34,945 nucleotides of DNA from Paenibacillus sp. JQZ6Y-1 (GCF_040719145.1 NZ_JBFDUZ010000012.1:1-34945), one strand, 5' to 3'; counted from the stretch's first letter, positions 1 to 8,602 are shown. The notes: a model not told the origin generated them from the letters alone. Translations and numbers: made by a program.

Positions 1-996
1 GGCAACCGAATCGAGATGAAGCAGCGCAAATCGGTAATCCGGTATGTAGTGGATGAATCGTCTCCACTCAGTCGGATGCTGATGGAAGTGAACGAAGACG
101 GCGAAGCTTTCGCTTGGTATGTGTATGGACTGGGACTGATTGGACGGGAAGATGCGGACGGACAGTACCTGAGTTATCACAGTGACTTACGGGGAAGCAC
201 GACGATCCTGACGAACGAAGCCAGTCAGGTGACGGACCGCTATACGTATGGGCTGTATGGTGAACTCACGTCGCATGAAGGTAGCACAAATCAGCCATTT
301 CGCTACAACGGACGAGACGGTGTCCAGACGGACCCGAACGGTTTATACTATATGCGAGCGCGGTACTATGATCCGAAGCTAAAGCGCTTCTTGAATCGAG
401 ATGTGATTCAGGGAACGATTACCGATGGGCAGACGTTCAATCGATATGCGTATGTCAATGGCGATCCGGTTAGCTATGTTGATCCGTTGGGATTAAGTAA
501 GGATTTTGCGGGATGTAAAAAAGGATTACAGAACTCTGCTGAAGCGTCTACTCATGTAGCAGATAGTTCACAAACTGAGAAGTTTTATCGAACAATGTCA
601 GAAAAAGAGTTTAAGAAATTAGAAAAAAATAATATTTTGACCAAACGGACTTCGGGCCAAAGTGAGCTCAAGATTACAGATGATCCTAATTATAGCAAAA
701 GTGATCTGTCTAAACGAAAAAGCCAAAATTCCAGAAAATATACTCATGTTGTAGAATTTGATGTTACAACAGGCACAAAGGATAAATTGCTTAGTATTGG
801 TGGCGTTCAAGAACCTAATCGTCGTCAAGCTCAAAAAACGCTTGAATCTTATGCTGATTATAAAACGGGAATGGTAGAAATTAAATTAGAAAAGAGTAAC
901 AATACAAATGAACCAGTAATAAGCTTAGGTTTAGGATTTAGCAAACAAGGACTTGAGATTTTTAATGAAAATATTATAAGGTGGAGACAGATTTGA
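1..996 (+). CDS. Rhs/YD-repeat polymorphic toxin, 3' part (5' end outside window)
   Basis: The frame is open from base 1, so this is the C-terminal part of a longer secreted or wall-associated Rhs protein. The Rhs core is clear: YD-type repeats such as GLYYMRARYYDPKLKRF, then NRYAYVNGDPVSYVDPLGL ending near base 495. That motif normally marks the junction to a variable toxin tip. The roughly 165-residue tip (from about base 496) is lysine-rich and visibly more A+T rich than the core, as expected of an exchanged toxin domain. It opens with FYRTMSEKEFKKL, a start seen in several polymorphic toxin tips; an ADP-ribosyltransferase-like fold is possible, but I cannot place catalytic residues. The stop overlaps the start of the next gene, its probable immunity gene. 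Rhs assignment is firm; toxin activity is unknown. Confidence 0.9.
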   Translation, partial: GNRIEMKQRKSVIRYVVDESSPLSRMLMEVNEDGEAFAWYVYGLGLIGREDADGQYLSYHSDLRGSTTILTNEASQVTDRYTYGLYGELTSHEGSTNQPFRYNGRDGVQTDPNGLYYMRARYYDPKLKRFLNRDVIQGTITDGQTFNRYAYVNGDPVSYVDPLGLSKDFAGCKKGLQNSAEASTHVADSSQTEKFYRTMSEKEFKKLEKNNILTKRTSGQSELKITDDPNYSKSDLSKRKSQNSRKYTHVVEFDVTTGTKDKLLSIGGVQEPNRRQAQKTLESYADYKTGMVEIKLEKSNNTNEPVISLGLGFSKQGLEIFNENIIRWRQI

Positions 997-1571
997 AAAG
1001 TGCGACTTTAGAAGGCATTATACAAAAATATAGAGGAGAAACTGGTACAGTATATCAAACTCGACTAGCTGAATATGAAGCAGAAAAGCAGAAGCTTCGA
1101 AACATGAATCAAGAAATAAAACAATTAAATCACCTATGTGTTGAGAAGGAAGTTATATCTTATGTATTAAGAAATCTAATAGAGGCAGAATGGAAGAATG
1201 CTGATGACTGGATTGGAGCGATAGTGTATCATCCGTCTTCTATTTATTTGGATTATTTGTTCAAGATATTACGAGTAGTCCATAAGAATGGTCCATATTA
1301 TTGGGTTTTAAATGTCATCCAATGTCTTCCAGAAGAACTAGCAGATCCTATATTACCTGAATTAAAGACACTAGCAGACCCCATTAATCCAGCTTGGACT
1401 GCTTCAGATATTGAGAAATATTTTGAAACTATTGTATGGATGGACGAAGATGCTGAACAATTTTGTTTGAGTTTAGCAAATTCTCCAAGTGAATTAGTAG
1501 TGCAAAGAGTAAACTATTGGTTGGAGAATTTTGAAGCAGATAGACTGGAAGAACTGGAAGACGAAGAATAA
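993..1571 (+). CDS. Putative immunity protein for the Rhs toxin tip
   Basis: This 192-residue acidic protein ends in an EELEDEE tail and has no signal peptide or membrane segment, so it should be cytoplasmic. I chose the TTG at 993 because AAGGTGGAG (979-987) lies at good spacing before it and its TTGA overlaps the toxin stop by four bases, a typical translational coupling. A GTG at 981 is in frame but sits inside that ribosome site. I do not recognise a family. The immunity role is inferred from position directly after the toxin tip, overlap, acidity against a basic tip, and the shared A+T-rich composition. A strong terminator follows, so toxin and immunity gene end one transcript. Confidence 0.65.
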   Translation: MKSATLEGIIQKYRGETGTVYQTRLAEYEAEKQKLRNMNQEIKQLNHLCVEKEVISYVLRNLIEAEWKNADDWIGAIVYHPSSIYLDYLFKILRVVHKNGPYYWVLNVIQCLPEELADPILPELKTLADPINPAWTASDIEKYFETIVWMDEDAEQFCLSLANSPSELVVQRVNYWLENFEADRLEELEDEE

Positions 1572-1680
1572 TAATGAACTTCAAGAAAATATTTTTCATG
1601 TATTCTTATTAGGCTGCAACCAATTAATACTGTCAAATTCAAATGAAACATTAAATAAAGATTGCTGAATCACTTTATCG

Positions 1681-1722
1681 AAAAAGCGCATGAACATCCA
1701 AAATGTTCATGCGCTTTTTTTA
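1681..1722 (+). terminator. Rho-independent terminator after the Rhs/immunity unit
   Basis: A perfect 13-base stem, AGCGCATGAACAT (1685-1697) and ATGTTCATGCGCT (1703-1715), has a five-base loop and is followed by a T run. A-rich bases before the stem mirror the T run, so it may also work on the minus strand. Confidence 0.9.
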
Positions 1723-1787
1723 TAAATGAAAATAATTCCAAGTGATCCAAATCCAGCGTTATTACGAAAAAGCATAAGACAGTAAAT

Positions 1788-1816
1788 TATACACAGCGGC
1801 AAAATCAAAGTATAGT
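1788..1816 (+). promoter_or_regulatory. Candidate sigma-A promoter for the secreted protein at 1990
   Basis: TATACA (1788-1793) and TATAGT (1811-1816) are separated by 17 bases. The -35 element matches only four of six consensus positions, so this is tentative. Confidence 0.35.
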
Positions 1817-1989
1817 ATAAAGAAATTGCAATCCTATCTACATAAGCTTCAATACGCGATCAAATGCAACACGCAGCATCACCGAACCAACCTGGAAGGG
1901 AGGTGAGAACCTCAGGCTCTGTTCGGTCAGTTACAGATGTACCCGATAGATCTACACGGTTTCGGGCAATAAAAGGAGTGGACACAATA

Positions 1990-2475
1990 ATGAAATCATC
2001 CCGATATTATACTTTATTGCTGACAGGCGCTTTGCTCATCGGCACAATGACGCAAACCGCAAATGCAGCATCTGCGATATCTCCCGGCAATGTAGCTAAC
2101 AAGGGCGGGGGCGGCGGAATCACTACACAGGATACGTCGGACACAAGATTTGACTATTTTACGGTAACCAAGAAGGATGGAGCATTTGTAGCAGCAAAAT
2201 ACAATTCATCCGGTGACAGCTATGTCGGCTTGAACGTCAAACAAGACGGTCAAATGGTGGTATCGATTGAAAAATACAATTTCTCCACCAAAAAGTGGGA
2301 CCCGCTGCAAGTGAAACTGCTTAACGGCTCCGCTCGCGTGTATTACCGCGTTCCGACTGACAGAATCTACATTCCGCCAACCCCATACCGCGTCGTTCTG
2401 TCTACCACTGGTACAGCCGATGTCGAGATGGAAACGACCTATACATGGGAAAGTGACAGCAATCCTAACGAATGA
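1990..2475 (+). CDS. Small secreted protein of unknown function
   Basis: The 161-residue product begins with a classical Sec signal peptide: MKSSRYY, then a hydrophobic run LLLTGALLIGTM, and a likely signal peptidase I site after ANA near residue 26. A glycine-rich linker (KGGGGG) follows, then a compact domain of about 115 residues rich in beta-strand patterns, Tyr, Thr and Val, with an acidic end. There is no cysteine in the mature part, no anchor motif and no second membrane segment, so it is probably released or loosely wall-bound. The start at 1990 follows AAAAGGAG (1971-1978) and begins exactly at the signal peptide. I do not recognise the family. It is monocistronic: its own candidate promoter lies upstream and a bidirectional terminator downstream. 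Confidence 0.75.
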   Translation: MKSSRYYTLLLTGALLIGTMTQTANAASAISPGNVANKGGGGGITTQDTSDTRFDYFTVTKKDGAFVAAKYNSSGDSYVGLNVKQDGQMVVSIEKYNFSTKKWDPLQVKLLNGSARVYYRVPTDRIYIPPTPYRVVLSTTGTADVEMETTYTWESDSNPNE

Positions 2476-2632
2476 TCATGAGCGATACCAGTAAGCGAAT
2501 AACCAGTAAGTGCAGTCATTTCGTATCCGCTTATACACATGCAGGATTGCATAGATTATGAAGAATCGATGGGAATGTGTATTGTTGCAAATGAAACTAG
2601 GGTATGGTCATCTCACTAGCCAGTATCGCCAA

Positions 2633-2665
2633 AAAAGAGCCTTCCTCATAGCGGAAGGCTCTTTT
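2633..2665. terminator. Bidirectional terminator between convergent genes
   Basis: AAAAGAGCCTTCC (2633-2645) pairs perfectly with GGAAGGCTCTTTT (2653-2665) around a seven-base loop. The A tract and T tract at the two ends allow termination of both the plus-strand gene ending at 2475 and the minus-strand gene ending at 2678. Confidence 0.9.
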
Positions 2666-2677
2666 CGATAGACAGAA

Positions 2678-4120
2678 TTAAAATGGTCCCCACTTAATCA
2701 GCACACCTACAATAATCGAAGCAAGCCCGATTAAGAACCATGTCAGTGCCAGTGGCCACATGAATTTCAGCCAACGTATATACGGAATCCCTGTTGCTGC
2801 GAGAATCGCCATCAGTACACCAGAGGTTGGGTTCAGGCAGTTTACGACGCCTTCGCCCATCATAACCGCCTGTACGGTTACCTGACGGGTCACGCCCAGC
2901 AGGTCGGACAGCGGCGCTAGAATCGGAATCAGTACGACCGATTCGCCGGAGCCGGAGGAGATGAGGAAATGCAGCAGGGCGCTCACCAGATACATACCTA
3001 CCGACACGAAGATCGGTCCATGCCCTTGCAGCAGATTGGCGAGTCCATTGACAATCGTATCTAGAATATTACCGTCGTCAAGAATGATCGAGATACAGCG
3101 TGCCATCCCGCAGATCAGTGCGCCGTAGACGAGCTTTTGACAGCCGCCGATAAATGTTTTGGCGATGCCATTGCCGCCCATGCCGCCGATTAGCCCAGCA
3201 ATAATGGCGATCAGGATAAAGGTTCCTGCCATCTCTTTATCGCCCCAACCCAGCTTGAATGTCCCAACCAAGAAGCCAGCGAGACAAAGTGCAGTGACAA
3301 GGATGATCAGCTTTTGTTTGCCTGTCCAGACCACGTTCTCGCTATCCTCGTTATCGCTCACCAGCGCCTTACTCGGAAACCAGTCGTTGCCGAGCAGACT
3401 GCCTTTGCTGCTTTTCAAGCGGCGCGAATACCATGCCAGATACACGATGGTCGCTGCCACAAAGCAGATATAGATCACGGTGCGCAGCCCGATACCGGAG
3501 AATAGCGGCAATTCGGCGATTGTTTGCGAAATGCCCAGCGGTGATGGGGAGAGTAGGGTAGAGTTGAAGCCTGCATATGTACCGAGATAGATCACTGCCG
3601 CGCCTAGCATCGCATCCCATTTCAGCGCACGGGCGACGATGATACCGAGCGGGATAAAGCCGATTACCGAATTGACGACAATGCCTGTCGTGCCGAGTAT
3701 GGAGAAGATAGCGGCGACGATGAGGATAAATAGAAACTGCCGCTCACGGAATTTGTTGACGATGCTATGTACCATACCCGTAATCGCACCCGTTTGTTCT
3801 AGTACGGCAATTGCGCCGCCAGTGAACAGGATCAGGAAAATGATCGGTCCAGCATTCGCCATGCCTTCGGCGATGGCAGAGAAGAAGCCAACAAACGTAA
3901 CTGGCGAACGCTCAACCGTATGGTAGCTGCCCGGTACAGTAGTGGTAATCTCATTGTTCGTAACACGGTCAAATTCACCGGAAGGTACAAAGTACGTGGC
4001 AATCGCACAGACGAGCGCAACCAGAAACAGAAGTACATACGCATCTGGCATTTTCAGCCGATTCTTTTTCGGTGCTGGTGATACGGGTGGTGCCGTATCC
4101 AAGTGACGGGGAGTATCCAT
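2678..4120 (-). CDS. YfcC/DcuC-family membrane carrier
   Basis: This 480-residue polytopic membrane protein has about 12 hydrophobic segments. A short polar N-terminus leads into [19 protein letters not shown] and the early motif TYFVPSGEF, which is typical of the YfcC / C4-dicarboxylate-ArcD-like carriers of the ion-transporter superfamily. Two matching halves are suggested by the repeated GAxxY/[12 protein letters not shown] re-entrant segments; [19 protein letters not shown] lies in the second half. The start at 4120 is preferred over 4126 because the AAAGGAGGA ribosome site (4129-4137) is only two bases from the latter. The gene is divergent from an RpiR regulator and an M20 amidohydrolase, so I infer that it imports the peptide or N-acyl-amino acid hydrolysed by the latter, or exchanges its product. 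The substrate cannot be read from sequence. Confidence 0.85.
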   Translation of the reverse strand: MDTPRHLDTAPPVSPAPKKNRLKMPDAYVLLFLVALVCAIATYFVPSGEFDRVTNNEITTTVPGSYHTVERSPVTFVGFFSAIAEGMANAGPIIFLILFTGGAIAVLEQTGAITGMVHSIVNKFRERQFLFILIVAAIFSILGTTGIVVNSVIGFIPLGIIVARALKWDAMLGAAVIYLGTYAGFNSTLLSPSPLGISQTIAELPLFSGIGLRTVIYICFVAATIVYLAWYSRRLKSSKGSLLGNDWFPSKALVSDNEDSENVVWTGKQKLIILVTALCLAGFLVGTFKLGWGDKEMAGTFILIAIIAGLIGGMGGNGIAKTFIGGCQKLVYGALICGMARCISIILDDGNILDTIVNGLANLLQGHGPIFVSVGMYLVSALLHFLISSGSGESVVLIPILAPLSDLLGVTRQVTVQAVMMGEGVVNCLNPTSGVLMAILAATGIPYIRWLKFMWPLALTWFLIGLASIIVGVLIKWGPF

Positions 4121-4415
4121 GAGCATTTCCTCCTTTGGGAATAAAGGTTTATATTCGGTGAAACGCGAACATACAGGAAGGAATGAACTGCAACCTGATC
4201 ATGCCTATTGTGGTGCAGATCATGTAACTGACAGTAGATGTACTTTGCTTGGCAATACGGATGATGACACCTTGTACGTTTGGTAAAGTCATGTAAAGTC
4301 ATTTGCACATATCCTGACTTTTCTTCGTATCGTTCAGGTGTTATGCTATATCATAATAAAGGATTTCCTTCATTTCAATCATTTTTTGAATTAAAAACTT
4401 TAATCGAGGTGATAA
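4121..4415. other. Divergent regulatory region between carrier and RpiR genes
   Basis: No gene is supported. The region must hold both divergent promoters, but I found no clean sigma-A pair. Notable are the 10-base tandem repeat at 4283-4302 and a small inverted repeat TTATG/CATAA (4341-4345 and 4352-4356) about 60 bases ahead of the regulator start. Either could be the RpiR operator. Confidence 0.45.
4283..4302. repeat. Tandem GTAAAGTCAT x2, possible operator
   Basis: Two perfect head-to-tail copies of GTAAAGTCAT (4283-4292 and 4293-4302) are spaced exactly 10 bases, about one helical turn. This puts identical half-sites on one DNA face in the divergent control region, which suits a dimeric regulator such as the adjacent RpiR protein. 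The role is inference. Confidence 0.5.
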
Positions 4416-5246
4416 ATGCTGACATCGTATCAGGATCGTATCGCTGAACAATATGCGTCATTAACAAAAGGCATGAAAAAAGTAGCCGATGCGCTGCTGA
4501 ATGATCCGACTATTTTTGCCGCTCAGTCTGCCAAAAAGGTAGGCGAAGCGCTAGGTGTGAGCGAGACGATGGTCGTTCGGCTCAGTTACTCGCTTGGTTA
4601 CCAAGGCTACAGTGAGCTGCAACAGGATGTGCGGCAAGCGGTATACAACATCTATACCGATGTGCATGATCTGCAAGCTACGGGGCAGGCTCAAGATGAA
4701 CAGCTGCCATACTACCGACAGGCGATGCGACTGGATCAGGTGAATATTGATAAAGTGTCCAAGTCGTTGTCTGATCAGCAACTCAATCTGGCGATTGATC
4801 GGTTGGATGGCGCAGATCAGGTGCTGGTGACGGGGCTGAATTTTGGCTTTTCGATGGCGCATTGGCTGTCCTTTTCACTGAATTCGATCAAGGGAAATTG
4901 TCGGCTGTATCGCCCGGAGGAGCATATCCATCTGAATTATTTGAACGAGCAGAGTGTGGTGGTCGTGTTTTCGTTCTACCGCTATCTGATGGAGCCGCTA
5001 TGGATTGCGGAGGAAGCGAAGAAGAAGGGGATTTACGTGATTGCTTTTACCGATTACAAGGCAGCGCCGGTCATTCCGCATGCTGATCTGGTATTCACGC
5101 TGGATCTGCCTTCGCGCTCGATTATTCAGATGTCGCCGGTGATCTTCTCGCTGCTGAATGTGATCATTATGGAGATTGCGAATCGAAATGAGGGCAATGT
5201 GAAGCAGATTGAGGAGCAGCATATCAATAAATTTTATATTCCGTAA
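4416..5246 (+). CDS. RpiR/MurR-family transcriptional regulator
   Basis: The 276-residue protein has the RpiR arrangement: an N-terminal helix-turn-helix domain (about residues 1-80, with AAQSAKKVGEALGVSETMVVRLSYSLGYQGYSEL as its spread-out signature) and a C-terminal SIS domain (about 110-250) that in this family binds phosphosugar-like or amino-sugar effectors. The motif LTKGMKKVADALLNDP matches the usual family start. A GAGGTG ribosome site lies just before the ATG. It is divergent from the carrier gene and 80 bases upstream of the amidohydrolase, so it probably controls both. The SIS part lacks the usual Ser-rich SGxT loop: LVTGLNFGFSMAHWLSFSL stands where GxGxS is expected. The effector may therefore not be a typical phosphosugar. 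Confidence 0.88.
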   Translation: MLTSYQDRIAEQYASLTKGMKKVADALLNDPTIFAAQSAKKVGEALGVSETMVVRLSYSLGYQGYSELQQDVRQAVYNIYTDVHDLQATGQAQDEQLPYYRQAMRLDQVNIDKVSKSLSDQQLNLAIDRLDGADQVLVTGLNFGFSMAHWLSFSLNSIKGNCRLYRPEEHIHLNYLNEQSVVVVFSFYRYLMEPLWIAEEAKKKGIYVIAFTDYKAAPVIPHADLVFTLDLPSRSIIQMSPVIFSLLNVIIMEIANRNEGNVKQIEEQHINKFYIP

Positions 5247-5326
5247 GCTGTCTTGCGGGGCTTGGCATGATTCTCTGAAGAATACAAATACAATATGAAT
5301 ACCAATATGGAAAGGAATGATTTTGG

Positions 5327-6457
5327 ATGACGGTCGCGGCGGATACACAGCTATGTGCAACATTGACGGAGGTATTTGAACATCTTCACGCTCATCCTGA
5401 GCTGAGTATGAAGGAATGGGAAACGACGGCATACATCAAGCAATGGCTGGAACAACTGGGCTGCCGGGTGACGGTGTTTGACGATTGCCCTGGTGTGATT
5501 GGTGAGATCGGCTCTGGTAAACCAGTCATCGGGTTGCGGGCGGATATGGATGCGCTCTGGCAGGAGGTCGATGGTGAATTTTGTGCCAACCATTCATGCG
5601 GGCATGATGCGCATATGACGATGGTGCTTGGAACATTGATGGCGCTCAAGGAAAAAGGAGAACTGCCCAAGGGAACAATTCGTTTTGTATTTCAGCCTGC
5701 TGAGGAGATCGGTGCAGGTGCGATTGCGCTGGTAGAAAAAGGCGTCTTTGACGATATGGACTTCTATTTTGGCGTGCATTTGCGTCCGATTCAGGAGCTG
5801 CCAGATGGCAAAGCGGCTCCGGCAATTCTGCATGGAGCCAGTCGTGGGGTGAAGGGTGTCATCCGTGGAGACGATGCGCATGGTGCGCGCCCGCATCTGG
5901 GTGTCAATGCCATTGAAGTTGCCGCATCTATCGTCAATGAGTTAGGGCATATTCATATCGATCCACGTATTCCGCATTCAGTGAAGATGACTAGTCTGCA
6001 TGCGGGTGAGACACGCAATATTATTCCGGGTAACGCGCACTTTTCGCTAGATACACGCGCGCAAAGTAATGAAGTGATGGAAGAATTGACCGAAAAGGTG
6101 CAGCGTGTCGTGGATAGTGTAGCGATGCGATACGGCGCAGATGTGGAATTGGAGATTGCCCACGGGTTAGCTGCCGCCAAAGTGGATGAGCAGGCGCAGC
6201 AGTATATGGCGGAGGCAATCACGGCAGTACTCGGTGCGGAACATACCTCTCCAGCACTGCTAACAACTGGTGGCGATGATTTCCACCAAGTAGCGATCCG
6301 TAAGCCGCATGTGAAAGGCACGATGCTCGGTCTTGGCTGCGATCTCGGTCCCGGCTTGCATCATCCGAAGATGAGCTTTAACCGTGATGCCATGTTTACT
6401 GGCGTGGATATTTTGACACAGGTATTGCTGATTGCGTTGGAACGAGAAGCGAAATGA
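5327..6457 (+). CDS. M20-family metallo-amidohydrolase (AmhX-like)
   Basis: This 376-residue cytoplasmic enzyme belongs to the M20D peptidases (amidohydrolases cutting N-acyl amino acids, indole-amino acid conjugates or dipeptides). Visible metal and catalytic residues are the NHSCGHDAHMT motif (Cys91, His93), the QPAEE motif (Glu126-Glu127), His151 in GVHLRP, and a C-terminal GLHHPKM histidine near residue 345. The lid/dimerisation domain lies between about residues 170 and 280 and has AHGARPHLGVNA. ADMDALWQEV and the overall length resemble the Bacillus AmhX subfamily, but I cannot verify that. A GAAAGGA ribosome site precedes the ATG. The gene lies downstream of the RpiR regulator and opposite the carrier, suggesting a small uptake-and-hydrolysis unit. 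The natural substrate is unknown. Confidence 0.87.
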   Translation: MTVAADTQLCATLTEVFEHLHAHPELSMKEWETTAYIKQWLEQLGCRVTVFDDCPGVIGEIGSGKPVIGLRADMDALWQEVDGEFCANHSCGHDAHMTMVLGTLMALKEKGELPKGTIRFVFQPAEEIGAGAIALVEKGVFDDMDFYFGVHLRPIQELPDGKAAPAILHGASRGVKGVIRGDDAHGARPHLGVNAIEVAASIVNELGHIHIDPRIPHSVKMTSLHAGETRNIIPGNAHFSLDTRAQSNEVMEELTEKVQRVVDSVAMRYGADVELEIAHGLAAAKVDEQAQQYMAEAITAVLGAEHTSPALLTTGGDDFHQVAIRKPHVKGTMLGLGCDLGPGLHHPKMSFNRDAMFTGVDILTQVLLIALEREAK

Positions 6458-6621
6458 CGATGTTCATGTAAGCAAGGAAGATGATTGTGTAAGCAACGCC
6501 GATGATGGATTGATATAAAGCGAGTCTCCCATTCTATTGTTTTAGCATCTGTGTGATTGTGATATGGACATGGAATTGGAGATTCGCAAAATCGGGTGAC
6601 AATGGAGGTTGGGTGAAGATA

Positions 6622-6837
6622 ATGGAAAAGCTGAATCGGGAGCAGTTAATAGAACTAGTGCAGCGTATCATGGACGGTGAGGGCAGTGAGAATGAGCAGG
6701 ATGAATGGCTGGAGCTTTTGGGTCAGCAGGTGCCGCATCCTGAGGTGAGCAATCTGATCTTTTGGGATGAGCGGGAGCTGACGGCGGAGCAGGTGGTGGA
6801 CGAGGCGCTGAATTACCGACCGATCCTGCTGGATTGA
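6622..6837 (+). CDS. Colicin/pyocin-type bacteriocin immunity protein, orphan
   Basis: The 71-residue acidic protein has the four-helix colicin E/pyocin immunity pattern: LNREQLIELVQRIMDGEGSE, then a short helix, the hallmark HPEVSNLIFW (family pattern HPxxxxLIxxP/W), then TAEQVVDEALNYRPILL. Family members bind and neutralise a nuclease-type bacteriocin in the producing cell. No cognate toxin lies on either side, so it is an orphan: protection against neighbours, or a relic. The frame is open further upstream, but family alignment starts at about 6622. The GGAGGT at 6604-6609 is 12 bases from this ATG and four from an in-frame GTG at 6613, so the exact start is uncertain. It is transcribed toward a converging gene with a hairpin between them. 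Confidence 0.75.
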   Translation: MEKLNREQLIELVQRIMDGEGSENEQDEWLELLGQQVPHPEVSNLIFWDERELTAEQVVDEALNYRPILLD

Positions 6838-6839
6838 GC

Positions 6840-6878
6840 GGCAGCTTTTTATGCAATATGTATTCATAAAGAGCTGCC
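6840..6878. terminator. Hairpin between convergent genes
   Basis: GGCAGCTTTTTATG (6840-6853) pairs with CATAAAGAGCTGCC (6865-6878) with one mismatch and an 11-base loop. There is no good T run on either side, so it is a weak or factor-assisted terminator, or an mRNA-stabilising 3' structure. Confidence 0.6.
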
Positions 6879-6899
6879 GTATAGTGGTTTGATATGCCT

Positions 6900-7346
6900 T
6901 TATTGGATCACATAATCGACCCAAGGGACAAGGCTGCATCCATTTCGTTCAAAAAATTGCTGTGCGCGCACATTATCCGGCGCAGCGACCCATGCCATAT
7001 GAGCAAAATCATGATCACGCGTATATGCTAGACATGCATCAAATAACTGCTGTTCTGCCTCGGTATCGCGCAAATGTTCCGCTACATACAGATCGTTCAT
7101 ATTCGTAATAGGAGCGGCTTTCATGCTACTGAATAAAAAGTATAAGGTAGCGAATCCAGCGGCTTTACCATCTTGCTCCAAAATAAATTGAACCCCCTGC
7201 TGCCCTGCCGCCATTGTGCGGATTAAGTGATGCAGCTGCTCGGTCGCAGGTAATGGCTTTTTGTAAAAACCACCAATGTATTCTTGCATAAGAGCGGTGA
7301 TGTCGTGTAGATCTTCTGCTGTTGTTTGACGAATGGTAATATTCAT
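6900..7346 (-). CDS. GNAT-family N-acetyltransferase
   Basis: The 148-residue protein shows the GNAT order: an N-terminal strand and helix (MNITIRQTTAEDLHDITALM), central strands QFILEQDGKAAGFATLYFLFS, the strand MNDLYVAEHLRDTEAEQQLFDACLAYTRDHDF that supplies the acetyl-CoA site, and a C-terminal AAPDNVRAQQFFERNGC. That end is the common NxxAxxFYExxGF motif with phenylalanine for tyrosine. The usual R/QxxGxG/A loop is replaced by HLRDTEAEQQL, so the pyrophosphate loop is atypical, although many GNATs tolerate this. The start at 7346 has a GGAGG at ideal seven-base spacing. The substrate is unknown; small free-standing GNATs act on amines, peptides or antibiotics. It is convergent with the immunity gene and appears unrelated to it. 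Confidence 0.8.
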   Translation of the reverse strand: MNITIRQTTAEDLHDITALMQEYIGGFYKKPLPATEQLHHLIRTMAAGQQGVQFILEQDGKAAGFATLYFLFSSMKAAPITNMNDLYVAEHLRDTEAEQQLFDACLAYTRDHDFAHMAWVAAPDNVRAQQFFERNGCSLVPWVDYVIQ

Positions 7347-7522
7347 TAGCAACCCTCCTGTATGGATACGGTGCAGTATTGCATTTCTGTATAGCGAATA
7401 CATAAAGAGAAGTGTAATAGATAATGTATTTTTATTCAGTATAATTGATTTTTATTCTTTAAGGAAAGACGATCCATATAAACCGATGACATGCAGATCA
7501 TACCTGTTTTTCAGGATGGATG

Positions 7523-7531
7523 TGATATGAT
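7523..7531 (+). promoter_or_regulatory. Extended -10 promoter candidate for the LacI-family gene
   Basis: TGA directly followed by TATGAT (7526-7531) forms an extended -10 element about 30 bases before the start codon. No good -35 is present. A TATAAT at 7440-7445 is an alternative, also without a clear -35. Confidence 0.4.
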
Positions 7532-7564
7532 GAGAACACAGATGAAGACGGAAAGGGTTGCGAT

Positions 7565-8602
7565 ATGGCAAAAGTAACGATGGCAGATGTTGCCCGACTT
7601 GCTGGCGTGTCGAAGAGCACGGTATCCCAGTATTTGAACGGGCGTTATGAATATATGAGTACAGCAACCCGTGACAAGATTGCCGAAGCTATTCAGGAAC
7701 TGGCGTATCGTCCCAATGTGCTGGCACGTGGCTTGAAGCAAAAGCGTACGTTTACGATTGGGGTCATTGTTGCCAATATGCTGCATCATTTCTCGATTGA
7801 GATTTGTCGCGGGATTGAGAGCTATTGCCGAGAGCATGGCGTGAGTGTGATTTTATGCAATACGGATGAAGATGCAGAGCATGAGCAGACTGATCTGGAG
7901 CTGCTGCGTGCGAAGCAGGTGGATGGCGTGATCTGTTTTCCATCTGGCAAATTGACTCCGGTGTATCAGCAGCTGGTAGAAGAGAAATTCCCGCTAGTAT
8001 TTATCGACCGGAAACTGGATGACGTGAATACGCATAGAGTTGTAGTGGAAAATGAACAAGCCGCTTACGATGCTACGCTGCATTTGATTCAGTCTGGCTA
8101 TCGCAATATCGCCATGCTGACTGCACCACTGTCCATTTCGACGCGTGCGGAGCGGGTCAGTGGGTATCGTCAAGCGATGAGAGAGCATATGCCGGATATA
8201 GAACCGTTTGTCATTTCAGAAGAGGTAAATGAATTGCAGCATAGCCTGCAACAGCTTGCACAGTCTGGTAATTTGCCGGAAGCGCTGATTGCTGGGAATG
8301 ATCTGGTGCTGCTAGAGGTGTTGGCTTTTCTCAAAGAACGCCAATTGCGTATTCCACAGGATATGGCGCTAATGGTATTCGATAATATTCCCTTCGCTGA
8401 GCTGTTAACCCCGACACTATCGACGATTGTTCAGCCAGCGCATGAGATGGGAAGAGAAGCGGCAGCACTGTTGCTGCAAGCGATTGAGCAGGAAAATGAA
8501 TCGAAAAAACAACCGCTGCCTGTACAGGAAAAGCGTTTTGCTTGTCGGTTGATCATACGGGAATCCTCGCAGCCAAGGTTGGAAATCGAAACAGACGCGT
8601 AA
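7565..8602 (+). CDS. LacI-family transcriptional regulator
   Basis: The 345-residue protein has the canonical LacI N-terminus: helix-turn-helix VTMADVARLAGVSKSTVSQY within residues 4-30, hinge helix ending YRPNVLARGLKQKRT, then a periplasmic-binding-protein-like effector domain (about 60-335) starting TIGVIVANM. The effector domain contains the two usual lobes, with DGVICFPSG and the late segment MALMVFDN. An AAAGG ribosome site lies eight bases upstream of the ATG. It is co-oriented with, and 630 bases ahead of, the kinase/transporter/HPS/PHI operon. It most likely represses that operon through the palindromes at 8909-8933, whose central CG is typical of LacI-family operators. The sequence resembles KdgR-type regulators of ketodeoxygluconate use, but the effector is not determined by sequence. 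Confidence 0.9.
   Translation: MAKVTMADVARLAGVSKSTVSQYLNGRYEYMSTATRDKIAEAIQELAYRPNVLARGLKQKRTFTIGVIVANMLHHFSIEICRGIESYCREHGVSVILCNTDEDAEHEQTDLELLRAKQVDGVICFPSGKLTPVYQQLVEEKFPLVFIDRKLDDVNTHRVVVENEQAAYDATLHLIQSGYRNIAMLTAPLSISTRAERVSGYRQAMREHMPDIEPFVISEEVNELQHSLQQLAQSGNLPEALIAGNDLVLLEVLAFLKERQLRIPQDMALMVFDNIPFAELLTPTLSTIVQPAHEMGREAAALLLQAIEQENESKKQPLPVQEKRFACRLIIRESSQPRLEIETDA

Larger units (their letters stand above)
1572..1989. other. Intergenic region, 418 bases
   Basis: No gene is supported here. It holds the terminator of the Rhs unit, a candidate sigma-A promoter near 1788-1816 and an untranslated leader of about 165 bases ahead of the gene at 1990. The frame of that gene is open back to 1864, but the extra residues look unlike a protein start and precede a good ribosome site and signal peptide. 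An AGGGAGGTGAG at about 1897-1907 has no start codon at useful spacing. Confidence 0.6.

Noticed and set aside
1864..1989. Upstream extension of the small secreted protein
   Set aside because: The extra 42 residues would bury the signal peptide, and the ribosome site at 1971-1978 points to the ATG at 1990.
4341..4357. TATGCT or CATAAT as -10 of the RpiR gene
   Set aside because: No -35 element lies at 16-18 bases from either; I could not justify a promoter call.
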